64,000 nt of DNA from Streptomyces iconiensis (GTDB lineage: Bacteria > Actinomycetota > Actinomycetes > Streptomycetales > Streptomycetaceae), in the NCBI RefSeq assembly GCF_028657195.3, contig NZ_JANCPR020000034.1:40759-104758 (forward strand), given 5' to 3'. The notes below the pieces were generated by a model. That model made no database searches. It was not told the DNA's origin and was given only the letters and a program-made list of their open reading frames with translations. Below, piece after piece: positions 8,888-16,394 of the stretch; within the stretch, counting starts at the first letter, position 1; every line of letters begins with the position of its first letter. The translations under genes and the position numbers were made by a program.

Positions 8888-9163
8888 ATGAGCGAGCACG
8901 TGCACAACAGGCTGGCGGCTGTGCGGGCCGAACGGAAGGTCTCGCGACAGCAGCTCGCCGAGGCGGTCGGGGCGCACTACCAGACGATCGGGTACATCGA
9001 GCGCGGGCAGTACAACCCCAGCCTCGACATGGCGCTGCGTATCGCCGCGCATTTCGAGCTGCCAGTAGAGGCGCTGTTCTCCCTGGAGCCGCTCCGCCCG
9101 CTCACGGCCGAGGTCTACGGCAAGGACAGCGACACACAGCGAACGGGGAGGAACACGGCATGA
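8888..9163 (+). CDS. Small XRE-family transcriptional regulator
   Basis: The 91-residue protein is essentially one Cro/CI-type helix-turn-helix: RLAAVRAERKVSRQQLAEAV (helices 1-2), then GAHYQTIGYIERGQYNPSLD (recognition helix), continuing MALRIAAHFELPVEALFSLEP. This layout is typical of the short YozG-like regulators that control an adjacent membrane-protein gene. Its stop overlaps the next start by four bases (ATGA), so the two are translationally coupled. There is no ribosome site; a short inverted repeat ATGTA-N10-TACAT at 8870-8889 touches the start codon and may be an autoregulatory operator. Confidence 0.88.
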   Translation: MSEHVHNRLAAVRAERKVSRQQLAEAVGAHYQTIGYIERGQYNPSLDMALRIAAHFELPVEALFSLEPLRPLTAEVYGKDSDTQRTGRNTA

Positions 9164-9699
9164 ACGCCAACGCGACGCGCTACGACAAGGCCGACAGGGG
9201 ACGCTACGACAAGTGGACGTTCAAAACCATGAACGACCAGCGCACCAAGGGCTACCACGCGACCCGGGCCGCCCGGCGCCGCATAGTCGCCGCGCACCTC
9301 ACCACCACGGCGCTCGGCCTCGCGGCCGTCATCGGTGCGTACGCCGCCTCACGCCCGTGGCTGCTCGCCGTTCTCGTCGCCGCGATGATGGTATGGACCC
9401 CGCTGACCGGCCTTCTCAATTCCATGACCCGCGGACTGTTGGAACTGCGTACGCGCCTCCTGGACGAGCGCCAGCTTGCCGAACGCGGCACCGTCCACAC
9501 CTTCGCCCACCGCATCACAGGGTGGGCGCTGACCGCGGCGCTCTTCGCCTTCCTCGTCGCCTCACTCGCCGGCGCCTCCCTCGCCTCCCTCACGGTCCCT
9601 CTGGCCGCCACAGGGCTCGCCCTCCTCGTCGTCCAGCGCCTCCTGCCGCTGTGGATCGCGGCCGTTCGCGTCGCGGACGAACCCGAGGACGAGGAGTAG
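9160..9699 (+). CDS. Membrane protein paired with the XRE regulator
   Basis: This 179-residue product starts at the ATG overlapping the regulator's stop, with GGGGAGG just upstream. After a basic N terminus it has about four membrane helices arranged as two pairs (ALGLAAVIGAYAASRPWLLA, LLAVLVAAMMVWTPLTG, ALTAALFAFLVASLAG, and LTVPLAATGLALLVV). A basic/acidic stretch between the pairs (LLELRTRLLDERQLAERG) would be cytoplasmic. Regulator/membrane-protein pairs of this kind are frequent in actinobacteria and Bacilli; the transported or sensed molecule is unknown. Confidence 0.85.
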   Translation: MNANATRYDKADRGRYDKWTFKTMNDQRTKGYHATRAARRRIVAAHLTTTALGLAAVIGAYAASRPWLLAVLVAAMMVWTPLTGLLNSMTRGLLELRTRLLDERQLAERGTVHTFAHRITGWALTAALFAFLVASLAGASLASLTVPLAATGLALLVVQRLLPLWIAAVRVADEPEDEE

Positions 9700-9781
9700 G
9701 CCCCGCCCCCGTGGAGGAGACCGGGTGCCGGGGGTGAAACCCCTGTGCGTGCGCGGGGGACGGGGGACCAGACTGACGGCC

Positions 9782-10540
9782 ATGGATCAGGTGCGTGCCG
9801 TCGTGGGGCTGGTCGACCGGGTGTTGGGGGACGCGGTATTGGGGGCCTACTTGCACGGTTCGGCCGTGCGCGGCGGGCTCCGTCCTGCCAGCGACGTGGA
9901 CGTACTGGTGGTGTCGCGGCGGGCGATGGACGAGCGGGAACGGCGCACGCTGACCGGAGGGCTGCTGGAGATCTCGGGGCTCTCGGCCGAGGTGCGGCCG
10001 GTCGAGCTGACGGTGGTGGTGCGGTCCGAGGTCCGGCCGTGGCGCTACCCACCGACAGGGGACTTCCTGTACGGGGAGTGGCTGCGGGACGAGTTCGAAA
10101 CCGGCGCACTCCCCCGCGCTGAGCCCATGCCGGATCTGGCGTTGCTGCTCACGATGGTGCTGGCCGGCGACCACCCGCTGCAGGGACCGCCACCGGCGCG
10201 GCTCCTGGACCCCGTACCGCACACGGACCTGGTGCGGGCGAGCGTGGCCGGCCTTCCCGGCCTCATGGACGAGCTGGAGGACGACACCCGTAACGTCGTA
10301 CTGACCCTCGCCCGCGTCTGGTCCACGCTCGCCACCGGCGAGATCCGCTCGAAGGACGCCGCCGCCGACTGGGCTCTCGCCCGACTGCCCCCGGAACACG
10401 CCCCCGTACTGGAGCACGCCCGCTACTTGTACCTCAACAGCCTCTACACGGAGGAGCGTTGGGACACCGCTCTAAGGGAGAGCGTGCGCCCCTACGCGGA
10501 CCACGTGCTGGCCGGGATCGACCAGCTCAGGGACGGATGA
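9782..10540 (+). CDS. Aminoglycoside nucleotidyltransferase-like protein (AadA type)
   Basis: The 252-residue protein has the nucleotidyltransferase motif GS-x(10)-DxD (HGSAVRGGLRPASDVDVLVV) near residue 30 and the AadA-family C-terminal helical domain with TRNVVLTLARVWSTLATGEI and KDAAADWALARLP. Length and motifs fit ANT(3'')/ANT(9)-type enzymes, which inactivate spectinomycin or streptomycin by AMP transfer. Chromosomal homologues are common in streptomycetes and many have not been shown to confer resistance, so I give no symbol. The ATG at 9782 begins the conserved MDQVRAVVGLVDRVLG. No strong ribosome site is visible. Confidence 0.88.
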   Translation: MDQVRAVVGLVDRVLGDAVLGAYLHGSAVRGGLRPASDVDVLVVSRRAMDERERRTLTGGLLEISGLSAEVRPVELTVVVRSEVRPWRYPPTGDFLYGEWLRDEFETGALPRAEPMPDLALLLTMVLAGDHPLQGPPPARLLDPVPHTDLVRASVAGLPGLMDELEDDTRNVVLTLARVWSTLATGEIRSKDAAADWALARLPPEHAPVLEHARYLYLNSLYTEERWDTALRESVRPYADHVLAGIDQLRDG

Positions 10541-10631
10541 GGGGCGCGGCTCCCCGGCGGCGCCGAGGCCACCGGGGGCCGCAGGGGACCGCCGGACGTG
10601 GATCGCCGGACGGGGGCTGTCGGTGGCCCGG

Positions 10632-12416
10632 CTACCCCAGGTCCAGCGCGTTGCGCAACCCCAGGCGGTACCGCACGCGGTCGTGCCGCTTCAGCGCCTC
10701 GATCGCGGGGGCGCGGAAGAGCGGGGTGAGGGTGCAGCGTTCGGCGTCGGAGCCCTCGCGGTCCAGGAGGGCGTTGACGGCCTGGCGGGCCGACGCGTTG
10801 GCGCCTTCCATGGTGGCGAGGTCGATGTCGACGGTCACGTAGTCGCCGGCCAGGTAGAAGTTGGGGATACGGGTGGCAGCGTCCGGGCGGTTGTGGAGGG
10901 TGCCGACCGGGTGGATGAGCAGCTCGTCCTCGTTGATGGGGTGCGGTGTGCCGATGCCGTCGACGCCCGGGTCCAGGAACCAGGAGTGCAGGGCGCTGTC
11001 CTTGAGCACCGTCTTGCCCGTGTCGTTCAGCGCGGCCTTCAGCTGCGCCCACACCTCCTTGGCGACCTCGTCCCGGGTGCACTCCTTCGCCGTCTTCCCG
11101 TAGAGGATGCCCCTCTTGTCCCACTCGGAGATGTCGACGGACAGGCAGTCGGCCGCGACGCCGTCCCCGTAGTCGGCGGGGAAGTCGCGGTCGGGCCAGT
11201 GCGTCGCCTGGCTGATGGCGGTGAGCGACCAGGGGGAGTCGATGCAGTTCAAATGACCGTTCAGGATGGGGGTGCGCTCGGTCAGATAGAACTGGATGCC
11301 CGTCATCCAGTCGGTGCGCAGCTTGTCGCAGCGCGCCAACTGGGGGTCGGCCGCCCGTAGTTCGCGGCTCCACAGCAGCCGCGCGTGCTCGACGGGGAGA
11401 GCGCAGACGTAGTGGTCGGCCGTGATGTTCTCCCGCTTGCCGTCCGCGTCCTCCACGGTGACGTAGGGGACCTTCCCGTCGGCGTACGGGATGGCGCGTA
11501 CGGTCGAGCCGACGCGGAACTCGACGCCCAGGGTGCGCAGATGTTCCACCCAGGGGTCGATCCACGCCTCGTTGGTGGGCGCGTTCAGTATCCGGTCGGG
11601 TGGCCCGTCGGCGCCCAGGCCCAGCGCGTTGAAGACGAACGCCTCTCCCAGGGTGCCCACGGTGCGCGTGCTGGCTTCCTCGGCCTTGGTGGCGACGATG
11701 TTGCGGGTGATGCCGATGGCGAGGATGCGCTGATAGTCCTCGGACATCTTCTCCGCGCGCACGAACTCCCACCAGGGAGTGGCCTCCCACTGCTTGTCGC
11801 GCCGCTCGTCGCAGCTCGTGAGGAAGACCAGCGCCCGGTTGACGAAGTACGCCGCCTCGCGCGCGGGGAGCCGCAGCGCGGTGTCGAGGAGGGCCCGCAG
11901 CATCCGGGCGATGTCGTCCAGGGACAGCTCGGGCGGCTGGTTGCCCTCCCACGGGATCGGAAAGCGCAGGTCCTCGCGGCCGGTGCGCGCGAACATCATC
12001 TCGCGCGGGAAGACGAGGTTGTCGAACACTCCCCGTGCGTTCCCCGGGAACGGTATGCGCCGCATCGTGTCCGGCAGGTTGTGATAGATCCCCGGGATGA
12101 AGCGGAAGCCGTGCTCGCCCGGCAGCGGCTTACGGCCTCCCTTCGCGCTGTCCGGCACGTCCATGCTGCGGGCCTTGCCGCCGAGCGCGCGGCGCTCATG
12201 CACGGTGACGGCGAACCCGCGTTCGGCCAGTTCGTGCGCTGCTGTGAGCCCGGCGACACCGCCGCCCAGCACCGCGACGGTCGGCCGCTCCCGCGCCCCG
12301 CGCCCCCGGCCGCCGTCCCGCTCGGCTGCCGTGGCGACCGTGCCCGCCGTCGCGGCGAGTGCGGCCGTCGCCCCCGCACCCGCCACGAACGTACGTCTGG
12401 TGGATTCCTTACGCAT
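10632..12416 (-). CDS. Tat-exported FAD-dependent amine-oxidase/desaturase-type oxidoreductase
   Basis: This 594-residue protein starts with a twin-arginine signal (STRRTF then a hydrophobic Ala-rich stretch, residues ~5-35), followed by the dinucleotide motif VAVLGGGVAGLTAAHELAERG and the FAD-linked region GGKARS. The C-terminal flavin motif is FYLAGDYVTVDIDLATMEGA. The fold is that of phytoene desaturases and hydroxysqualene dehydroxylases (HpnE), and proteins of this type are often annotated so, but the substrate here is unproven. The ATG at 12416 is preferred because GGAGGGGG lies eight bases upstream. A DUF-like central region (TPWWEFVRAEKMSEDYQRIL) is typical of the bacterial subfamily. 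It is convergent with the nucleotidyltransferase gene. Confidence 0.88.
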   Translation of the reverse strand: MRKESTRRTFVAGAGATAALAATAGTVATAAERDGGRGRGARERPTVAVLGGGVAGLTAAHELAERGFAVTVHERRALGGKARSMDVPDSAKGGRKPLPGEHGFRFIPGIYHNLPDTMRRIPFPGNARGVFDNLVFPREMMFARTGREDLRFPIPWEGNQPPELSLDDIARMLRALLDTALRLPAREAAYFVNRALVFLTSCDERRDKQWEATPWWEFVRAEKMSEDYQRILAIGITRNIVATKAEEASTRTVGTLGEAFVFNALGLGADGPPDRILNAPTNEAWIDPWVEHLRTLGVEFRVGSTVRAIPYADGKVPYVTVEDADGKRENITADHYVCALPVEHARLLWSRELRAADPQLARCDKLRTDWMTGIQFYLTERTPILNGHLNCIDSPWSLTAISQATHWPDRDFPADYGDGVAADCLSVDISEWDKRGILYGKTAKECTRDEVAKEVWAQLKAALNDTGKTVLKDSALHSWFLDPGVDGIGTPHPINEDELLIHPVGTLHNRPDAATRIPNFYLAGDYVTVDIDLATMEGANASARQAVNALLDREGSDAERCTLTPLFRAPAIEALKRHDRVRYRLGLRNALDLG

Positions 12417-12636
12417 CGTGCCCGTCCCCCTCCGACTCCCGCTCCCCGGCCCGCCCACGGCAAGCCCTCCGGCTTACCGGTGGTAAGCCATGCGGTCGCA
12501 GGAGCATAGAGCGGCCACACGCACCCCGGAAGGCACGCGCACCGCATGCGCGACAATGGCCGAAATCTCGTCCGCTGTACGGGAGTTGGGCCGCATGCCC
12601 GTGCTTCCCGAACGCGGGGGGCCGGGCAGCCGCTGC

Positions 12637-13284
12637 CTAGGCTCTACGGGTGAGCAGGTGCACCCCCTGGAACTGCCGCCGGTCGGTGGGCTGGGGCTCG
12701 CGAACCATCCGGGCCACCTCGGCCAGCCCGGCCTCGCGCAGCAACGCGGCCAGGTGGTCGGGCCACCACCGGTAGGCCGGAGCGACCGCGTGATCGAAGA
12801 CCTGCGTCGGCCGGGACGGACCCTCGCTTGCCGAAAAGCCGATCAGGAGGTGGCCGCCAGGTGCCAGCACGCGGGCGAACTCCGCCAGAACGGCGGGGAG
12901 TTCCCGTGGGGGAGTGTGAATGACGGACCACCGGGAGAGCACGCCGCCCAGCGTGCCGTCAGCGAGGTCCAGCCCCGCCATTGAGCCCACCTCGAACCGC
13001 AGGCCCGTATATGCCTGCCGAGCCAGCTCGATCATCGCGGGAGAGGCATCGACACCGAACGCCTTCAGCCCCAGCCCGTCCAGATGAGCGGTGACATGGC
13101 CGGGCCCGCACCCCAGGTCCGCCACCTGACCGTCCCCCTCCGCACGTACCGCCTCCGCGAAGGCACCCAGGAACGCGCGGTCCAGAGGGCTGTCGCGCAG
13201 CGAGTCGCGGAAGAGCTGCGCATAGGTGGAGGCGGCGGCGTCGTAGGACTCGCGGGTGGCGCTGAGGGCATCGTGTTCGACCAT
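12637..13284 (-). CDS. Class I SAM-dependent methyltransferase
   Basis: The 215-residue protein shows motif I VADLGCGPGHVTAHL, the acidic motif II (AFGVDASPAMIELAR), and motif IV-like LSRWSVIHTPPRELP followed by APGGHLLIGF. It belongs to the methyltransferase 11/25 group that modifies small molecules; the substrate is unknown. The start at 13284 (MVEHDAL) gives the usual N terminus (TRESYDAAASTYAQLF). No ribosome site is seen, but TAGTGT on the minus strand nine bases upstream could be the -10 of a leaderless transcript. Confidence 0.88.
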   Translation of the reverse strand: MVEHDALSATRESYDAAASTYAQLFRDSLRDSPLDRAFLGAFAEAVRAEGDGQVADLGCGPGHVTAHLDGLGLKAFGVDASPAMIELARQAYTGLRFEVGSMAGLDLADGTLGGVLSRWSVIHTPPRELPAVLAEFARVLAPGGHLLIGFSASEGPSRPTQVFDHAVAPAYRWWPDHLAALLREAGLAEVARMVREPQPTDRRQFQGVHLLTRRA

Positions 13285-13655
13285 GCGCGCGACACTAGTT
13301 CCCGGCACTGACGACACCGGGTCCTGGCGCTGAGACGCCGGGAGGGCAGCGGCGCTCCCGCCTGTGCGCCCGTTCCCGCGCACCGTTCTTTCGCAGCCGA
13401 CCCTGCGTACCCGTTCCTGAGCGCCAGTGCCTGTTCGGCCGCGCTGCCGCGGGCTGTGCGTGGTGCCGCGGAAGCTGCGGGCTGTCGCGCGTCGGCGGTC
13501 GGGGGCTGAGGCGATTGCCTTCAGGTCCTGCCAGGCTCAGTTCGTCCTGAGGGCCTGTCCGGGCTGCCCGGGCTCACCGTGCGGGAGGGTGCCCTGGTCA
13601 CCGCTCCTCACGTGGCGTAGTCGCCCCAACTCGTAGCGTAGGATGCGTACTTGAT

Positions 13656-13776
13656 GGCGCACCGAGTGCGCCTCCTCCCCGAGATGGCTTTTGCGTGTCG
13701 GACCCCTGCCCAGGGGGCCCGAACGGGCCTCCTCCGGAGCGGTCCCGGCTAGGCCGCGCTGTTGGGAGGAGGCGCC
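13656..13776 (+). promoter_or_regulatory. Structured leader with two anti-Shine-Dalgarno segments
   Basis: The ribosome site of the following small gene, GGGAGGAGGCGC (13764-13775), is exactly complementary over 12 bases to GCGCCTCCTCCC at 13668-13679 and over 9 bases to GCCTCCTCC at 13727-13735. The first segment is itself part of a perfect 7-bp hairpin GGCGCAC-cga-GTGCGCC (13656-13672), and the second lies next to GGCCC-gaa-CGGGCC and CCCCT-gccc-AGGGG hairpins. These pairings are mutually exclusive, so the leader could switch between a masked and an open ribosome site. Pairings are read from the sequence; switching is inferred. A possible -10 TAGGAT lies at 13639-13644. Confidence 0.55.
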
Positions 13777-13777
13777 A

Positions 13778-13921
13778 GTGGGGCGTCATCGAAAGAAGGA
13801 GTGTTCCCTGCGGGCCGAGGCCCGCGCCGCCACCGTTCTGGTAGCCCTCGGGCTACTGATCGGCACCGGCGCGGCACTCGGAAAGTGGGCGGCAAGCCGC
13901 CTGCTGAACCGCTCGGAGTGA
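13778..13921 (+). CDS. 47-residue single-span membrane peptide, unknown
   Basis: The GTG at 13778 sits six bases after a near-perfect GGGAGGAGG ribosome site. The peptide has a basic N terminus (GRHRKKE), one hydrophobic helix (residues ~19-36, AATVLVALGLLIGTGAALG) and a basic C terminus (KWAASRLLNRSE). That shape is common to small stress peptides, type I toxins and small subunits of membrane complexes; nothing decides among them. Its stop codon lies inside the first of two 111-nt repeats, so coding end and RNA unit are fused. The leader can mask the ribosome site. It stands alone on the plus strand between two minus-strand genes. Confidence 0.6.
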   Translation: MGRHRKKECSLRAEARAATVLVALGLLIGTGAALGKWAASRLLNRSE

Positions 13922-14023
13922 CCCACTACCCCCCGAAAACCTGGGGATAGGGAGTCATAACTCCAAGGACCCTCGTCGGCCGCTGTTGCCTAGCAGCCGG
14001 CGGGGGTTTCTTCTGTTGTGCGT
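13913..14023 (+). ncRNA. Structured RNA unit, copy A (111 nt), with terminator
   Basis: The unit begins TCGGAGTGACCCACTAC, whose TGA is the stop of the 47-residue gene, and can form four hairpins in order: AGTG-acc-CACT; CCCC with an 8-9-nt loop and GGGG; GGAGT-CATA-ACTCC; and a long GC stem CCTCGTCGGC..GCCGGCGGGG followed by TTTCTT, a typical intrinsic terminator. The next 111 bases repeat the unit with the same scaffold. It may be a 3' UTR-derived small RNA or a duplicated terminator region. I do not recognise it as any RNA family I know. Confidence 0.55.
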
Positions 14024-14134
14024 TCGGAGTGACCCACTACCCCCACATAAGCTGGGGATAGGGAGTCATAACTCCAAGGACCCTCGTCGGCTGCTCCTGC
14101 CAAGCAGCCGGCGGGGGGTTTTCTTGTGTGTTCT
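14024..14134 (+). ncRNA. Structured RNA unit, copy B (111 nt), with terminator
   Basis: This is a tandem copy of 13913-14023 with the period exactly 111. Bases are identical except in the loop of the second hairpin (ACATAAGC against CGAAAACC), in the loop of the terminator hairpin, and at one terminator-stem position where a C-A mismatch of copy A is a T-A pair here. The terminator stem is 15 pairs allowing G-T and is followed by TTTTCTTGTGTGTT. The copy still carries the TCGGAGTGA that encodes the end of the peptide in copy A, here without an open frame. It ends about 65 bp before the stop of the convergent response-regulator gene. Confidence 0.55.
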
Positions 14135-14200
14135 ACGGTACCCCGCACATACCCGCTCGCGCAGCCGTGCCACGAACGAGGGAACGGCGGGGAGTTGGGG

Positions 14201-14929
14201 TCACACCAGTCGTCGTGCCGTGGCCCAGCGGGTGAGTTCGTGGCGGTTGGAGAGCTGGAGCTTGCGCAGTACGGCGGAGACGTGGGACTCGACCGTCTTG
14301 ACGGAGATGAAGAGCTGCTTGGCGACTTCCTTGTACGCGTAGCCGCGCGCGATCAGACGCAGGACCTCGCGTTCGCGCTGGGTGAGGCGGTCGAGGTCCT
14401 CGTCGACGGGGGGCGCGTCCGTGGAGGCGAAGGCGTCCAGGACGAAGCCCGCGAGGCGGGGCGAGAAGACGGCGTCGCCGTCGGACACGCGGAAGATGGC
14501 GTTGACGAGGTCGCCGCCGGTGATGGTCTTGGTGACGTAGCCGCGCGCGCCGCCCCTGATGACGCCGATGACGTCCTCGGCGGCATCGGACACCGACAGC
14601 GCGAGGAAGCGTACGGGCTGGTCGGCGTCGCCCATCATGGGGGCGCTGCGGCGCAGCACCTCGACGCCGCCGCCGCCCGGAAGGTGGACGTCCAGGAGTA
14701 CGACCTCGGGGCGGGTGGCCTGGATGACGGTCATCGCCTGGTCGACGTCCCCTGCCTCGCCCACGACCTCGACGCCGGTCTCGTCGGTGCGGCCGATCTC
14801 CGCCTGCACGCCCGCGCGGAACATGCGGTGGTCGTCGACCAGGACGACACGGACGCGGCGTTCTCCGCCGGCTCCGTCGCCGCCGCCGTTCCCGGCGTCG
14901 CTGTGCTGCTCGTTCGTTGCCTCGGTCAC
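14201..14929 (-). CDS. NarL/LuxR-family response regulator
   Basis: The 242-residue protein has a receiver domain with the acidic pair (VVLVDDHRMFRAG), the phosphorylation Asp in VVLLDVHLPGGGGVEVLR and the conserved Lys in YVTKTITG. A C-terminal LuxR helix-turn-helix follows (LTQREREVLRLIARGYAYKE through KTVESHVSAVLRKLQL). Its start overlaps the stop of the upstream PspC histidine kinase by four bases, so the two form a translationally coupled two-component system. The first ~25 residues are a Gly/Ala-rich extension. The target genes are unknown; the divergent PspC protein gene at 16395 is the obvious candidate. Confidence 0.95.
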   Translation of the reverse strand: MTEATNEQHSDAGNGGGDGAGGERRVRVVLVDDHRMFRAGVQAEIGRTDETGVEVVGEAGDVDQAMTVIQATRPEVVLLDVHLPGGGGVEVLRRSAPMMGDADQPVRFLALSVSDAAEDVIGVIRGGARGYVTKTITGGDLVNAIFRVSDGDAVFSPRLAGFVLDAFASTDAPPVDEDLDRLTQREREVLRLIARGYAYKEVAKQLFISVKTVESHVSAVLRKLQLSNRHELTRWATARRLV

Positions 14930-16242
14930 GACTCCGCCGCCCTCTCCATCTCCAGCTCCACCTCTGTACCCTCGCCCGGTGCCGTGCGCAGCCGCGCGGT
15001 GCCGCCGTTGCGCTGCATCCGGCCGATGATGGACTCGCGTACGCCCATCCTGTCGTCCGGCACCGAGTCCAGGTCGAAGCCCGGCCCCCTGTCGCGTACA
15101 GAGATGAAGACCGTACGCCCCTCGACCTCAGCGAACACCTGCACGGCGCCGCCCTCACCACCGTACTTGGCGGCGTTGACCATCGCCTCGCGCGCGGACT
15201 GGAGCTGCGCCGTGAGGCCCTCGTCCAGGGGGCAGTCGCCCACGCAGACCACCTCCACGGGAACGCCGTGGTAGTCCTCGACCTCCGCCGCTGTGGCGCG
15301 TACGCCCTCGGCCAGCGTCGCGGGGCCCTCTGTCTCCTCGCCGGACTCGCCGGCCGTCTTGCCCGTACCGTCCGGCTTGTAGAGCCACGCGCGCAGCTCG
15401 CGTTCCTGGGCACGCGCGAGGCGGGCGACTTCGCGCGGCTGCTCGGCGTTGCGCTGGATCAGCGTGAGGGTGTGCAGCACCGAGTCATGGACGTGTGCGG
15501 CGACTTCGGCGCGCTCCTGTGCGCGAATGCGCATCAGCCGTTCCTCGGACAGGTCCTGCATCATCCGTACGAGATACGGGCCAGCCATCAGCGCGATGCC
15601 GACCAGTACGGCGAGTGCTGCCTGGAGTACGGAGCCGAGATGGCTGACCGAGCCCTGGACGACGACGATGCCCGTGACGCCCACGGCGACCAGCGCGACG
15701 CCGGCCGCGCTGCGCGCGATGGGCAGCAGCCGCTTGCGGCGGCTGACCTCGGCCCAGTGGGCGCGGCGGGAGTTGTCGGCCTGGCGCCACACCAGCGCGA
15801 CGCCCAGCCCGATCAGGACAACCGGCCACAAGTAGGTGTTCGCCGCGCCGAACTGGAGGTTGTCGACGATGATCACCACGGCGGCGATCAGCGCGATCAT
15901 GGCGAGGATCTGGCCCTTGTCGGGCTTGCGTACGAAGCGGCGCCGCCTGCCGTCGGGCCCCGTCACGGCCTCGGCGAAGCCGCCGCCCCGTACTCCGCCT
16001 GTGCCCAGTGGCACGACGAACCAGAACGCCGCGTACAACAGCACCCCGAGCCCGTTGGCGACGCTCAGCGCGATGAAGACGATACGGACCCACGAGACCG
16101 GCAGCCCCAGGTGTCCAGCCAGGCCGCGTGCGACACCGCCGAGCATGCGCCCGTCCGCGCTGCGGTACAGCTTGCGCAGGGACTGCTCTTCGGGGGGCGG
16201 CTCCGTGGACGCGTGCGCGGTCGGAGGGGCTGGCGCTGTCAT
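14926..16242 (-). CDS. PspC-domain sensor histidine kinase
   Basis: This 438-residue protein opens with a PspC domain (LYRSADGRMLGGVARGLAGH, then VRIVFIALSVANGLGVLLYA and a second helix), followed by four more membrane helices in two pairs (ILAMIALIAAVVIIVDNLQ; TYLWPVVLIGLGVALVW; ARSAAGVALVAVGVTGIVVV; VLQAALAVLVGIALMAGPYL). The kinase core of the NarX/HisKA_3 type has its phospho-His in AAHVHDSVLHTL, the N-box REAMVNAAKYGG and the G-boxes RDRGPGFDLDSVPDDRMGV and GEGTEVEL. PspC domains sense or transmit envelope stress in Gram-negative Psp systems. It is divergent from a second PspC protein, with about 150 bp between them. Confidence 0.95.
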   Translation of the reverse strand: MTAPAPPTAHASTEPPPEEQSLRKLYRSADGRMLGGVARGLAGHLGLPVSWVRIVFIALSVANGLGVLLYAAFWFVVPLGTGGVRGGGFAEAVTGPDGRRRRFVRKPDKGQILAMIALIAAVVIIVDNLQFGAANTYLWPVVLIGLGVALVWRQADNSRRAHWAEVSRRKRLLPIARSAAGVALVAVGVTGIVVVQGSVSHLGSVLQAALAVLVGIALMAGPYLVRMMQDLSEERLMRIRAQERAEVAAHVHDSVLHTLTLIQRNAEQPREVARLARAQERELRAWLYKPDGTGKTAGESGEETEGPATLAEGVRATAAEVEDYHGVPVEVVCVGDCPLDEGLTAQLQSAREAMVNAAKYGGEGGAVQVFAEVEGRTVFISVRDRGPGFDLDSVPDDRMGVRESIIGRMQRNGGTARLRTAPGEGTEVELEMERAAES

Positions 16243-16394
16243 GCACCGATCGTCACATGCCCTGTGGTGCGGGACATCAGGGTTGAGCCCTGAAGCGCCC
16301 CCGATGCGCTCGGCCGTCCCCCCGGACGATCTCAGGGAACCGTCCGGGTAGGGCCCCGATGCCCCGGCGTGCCCGGGCGGCGACCATAGGGCGT

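Noticed and set aside
8830..9159. N-terminal extension of the membrane protein at 9160 through the XRE gene
   Set aside because: It overlaps the XRE helix-turn-helix in another frame, and the ATG at 9160 has a good ribosome site and a 4-bp coupling overlap.
13285..14200. Integrated mobile element or phage remnant around the 47-residue gene
   Set aside because: No integrase, excisionase, tRNA or att-like direct repeats flank it; the 111-bp repeat is tandem, not flanking.
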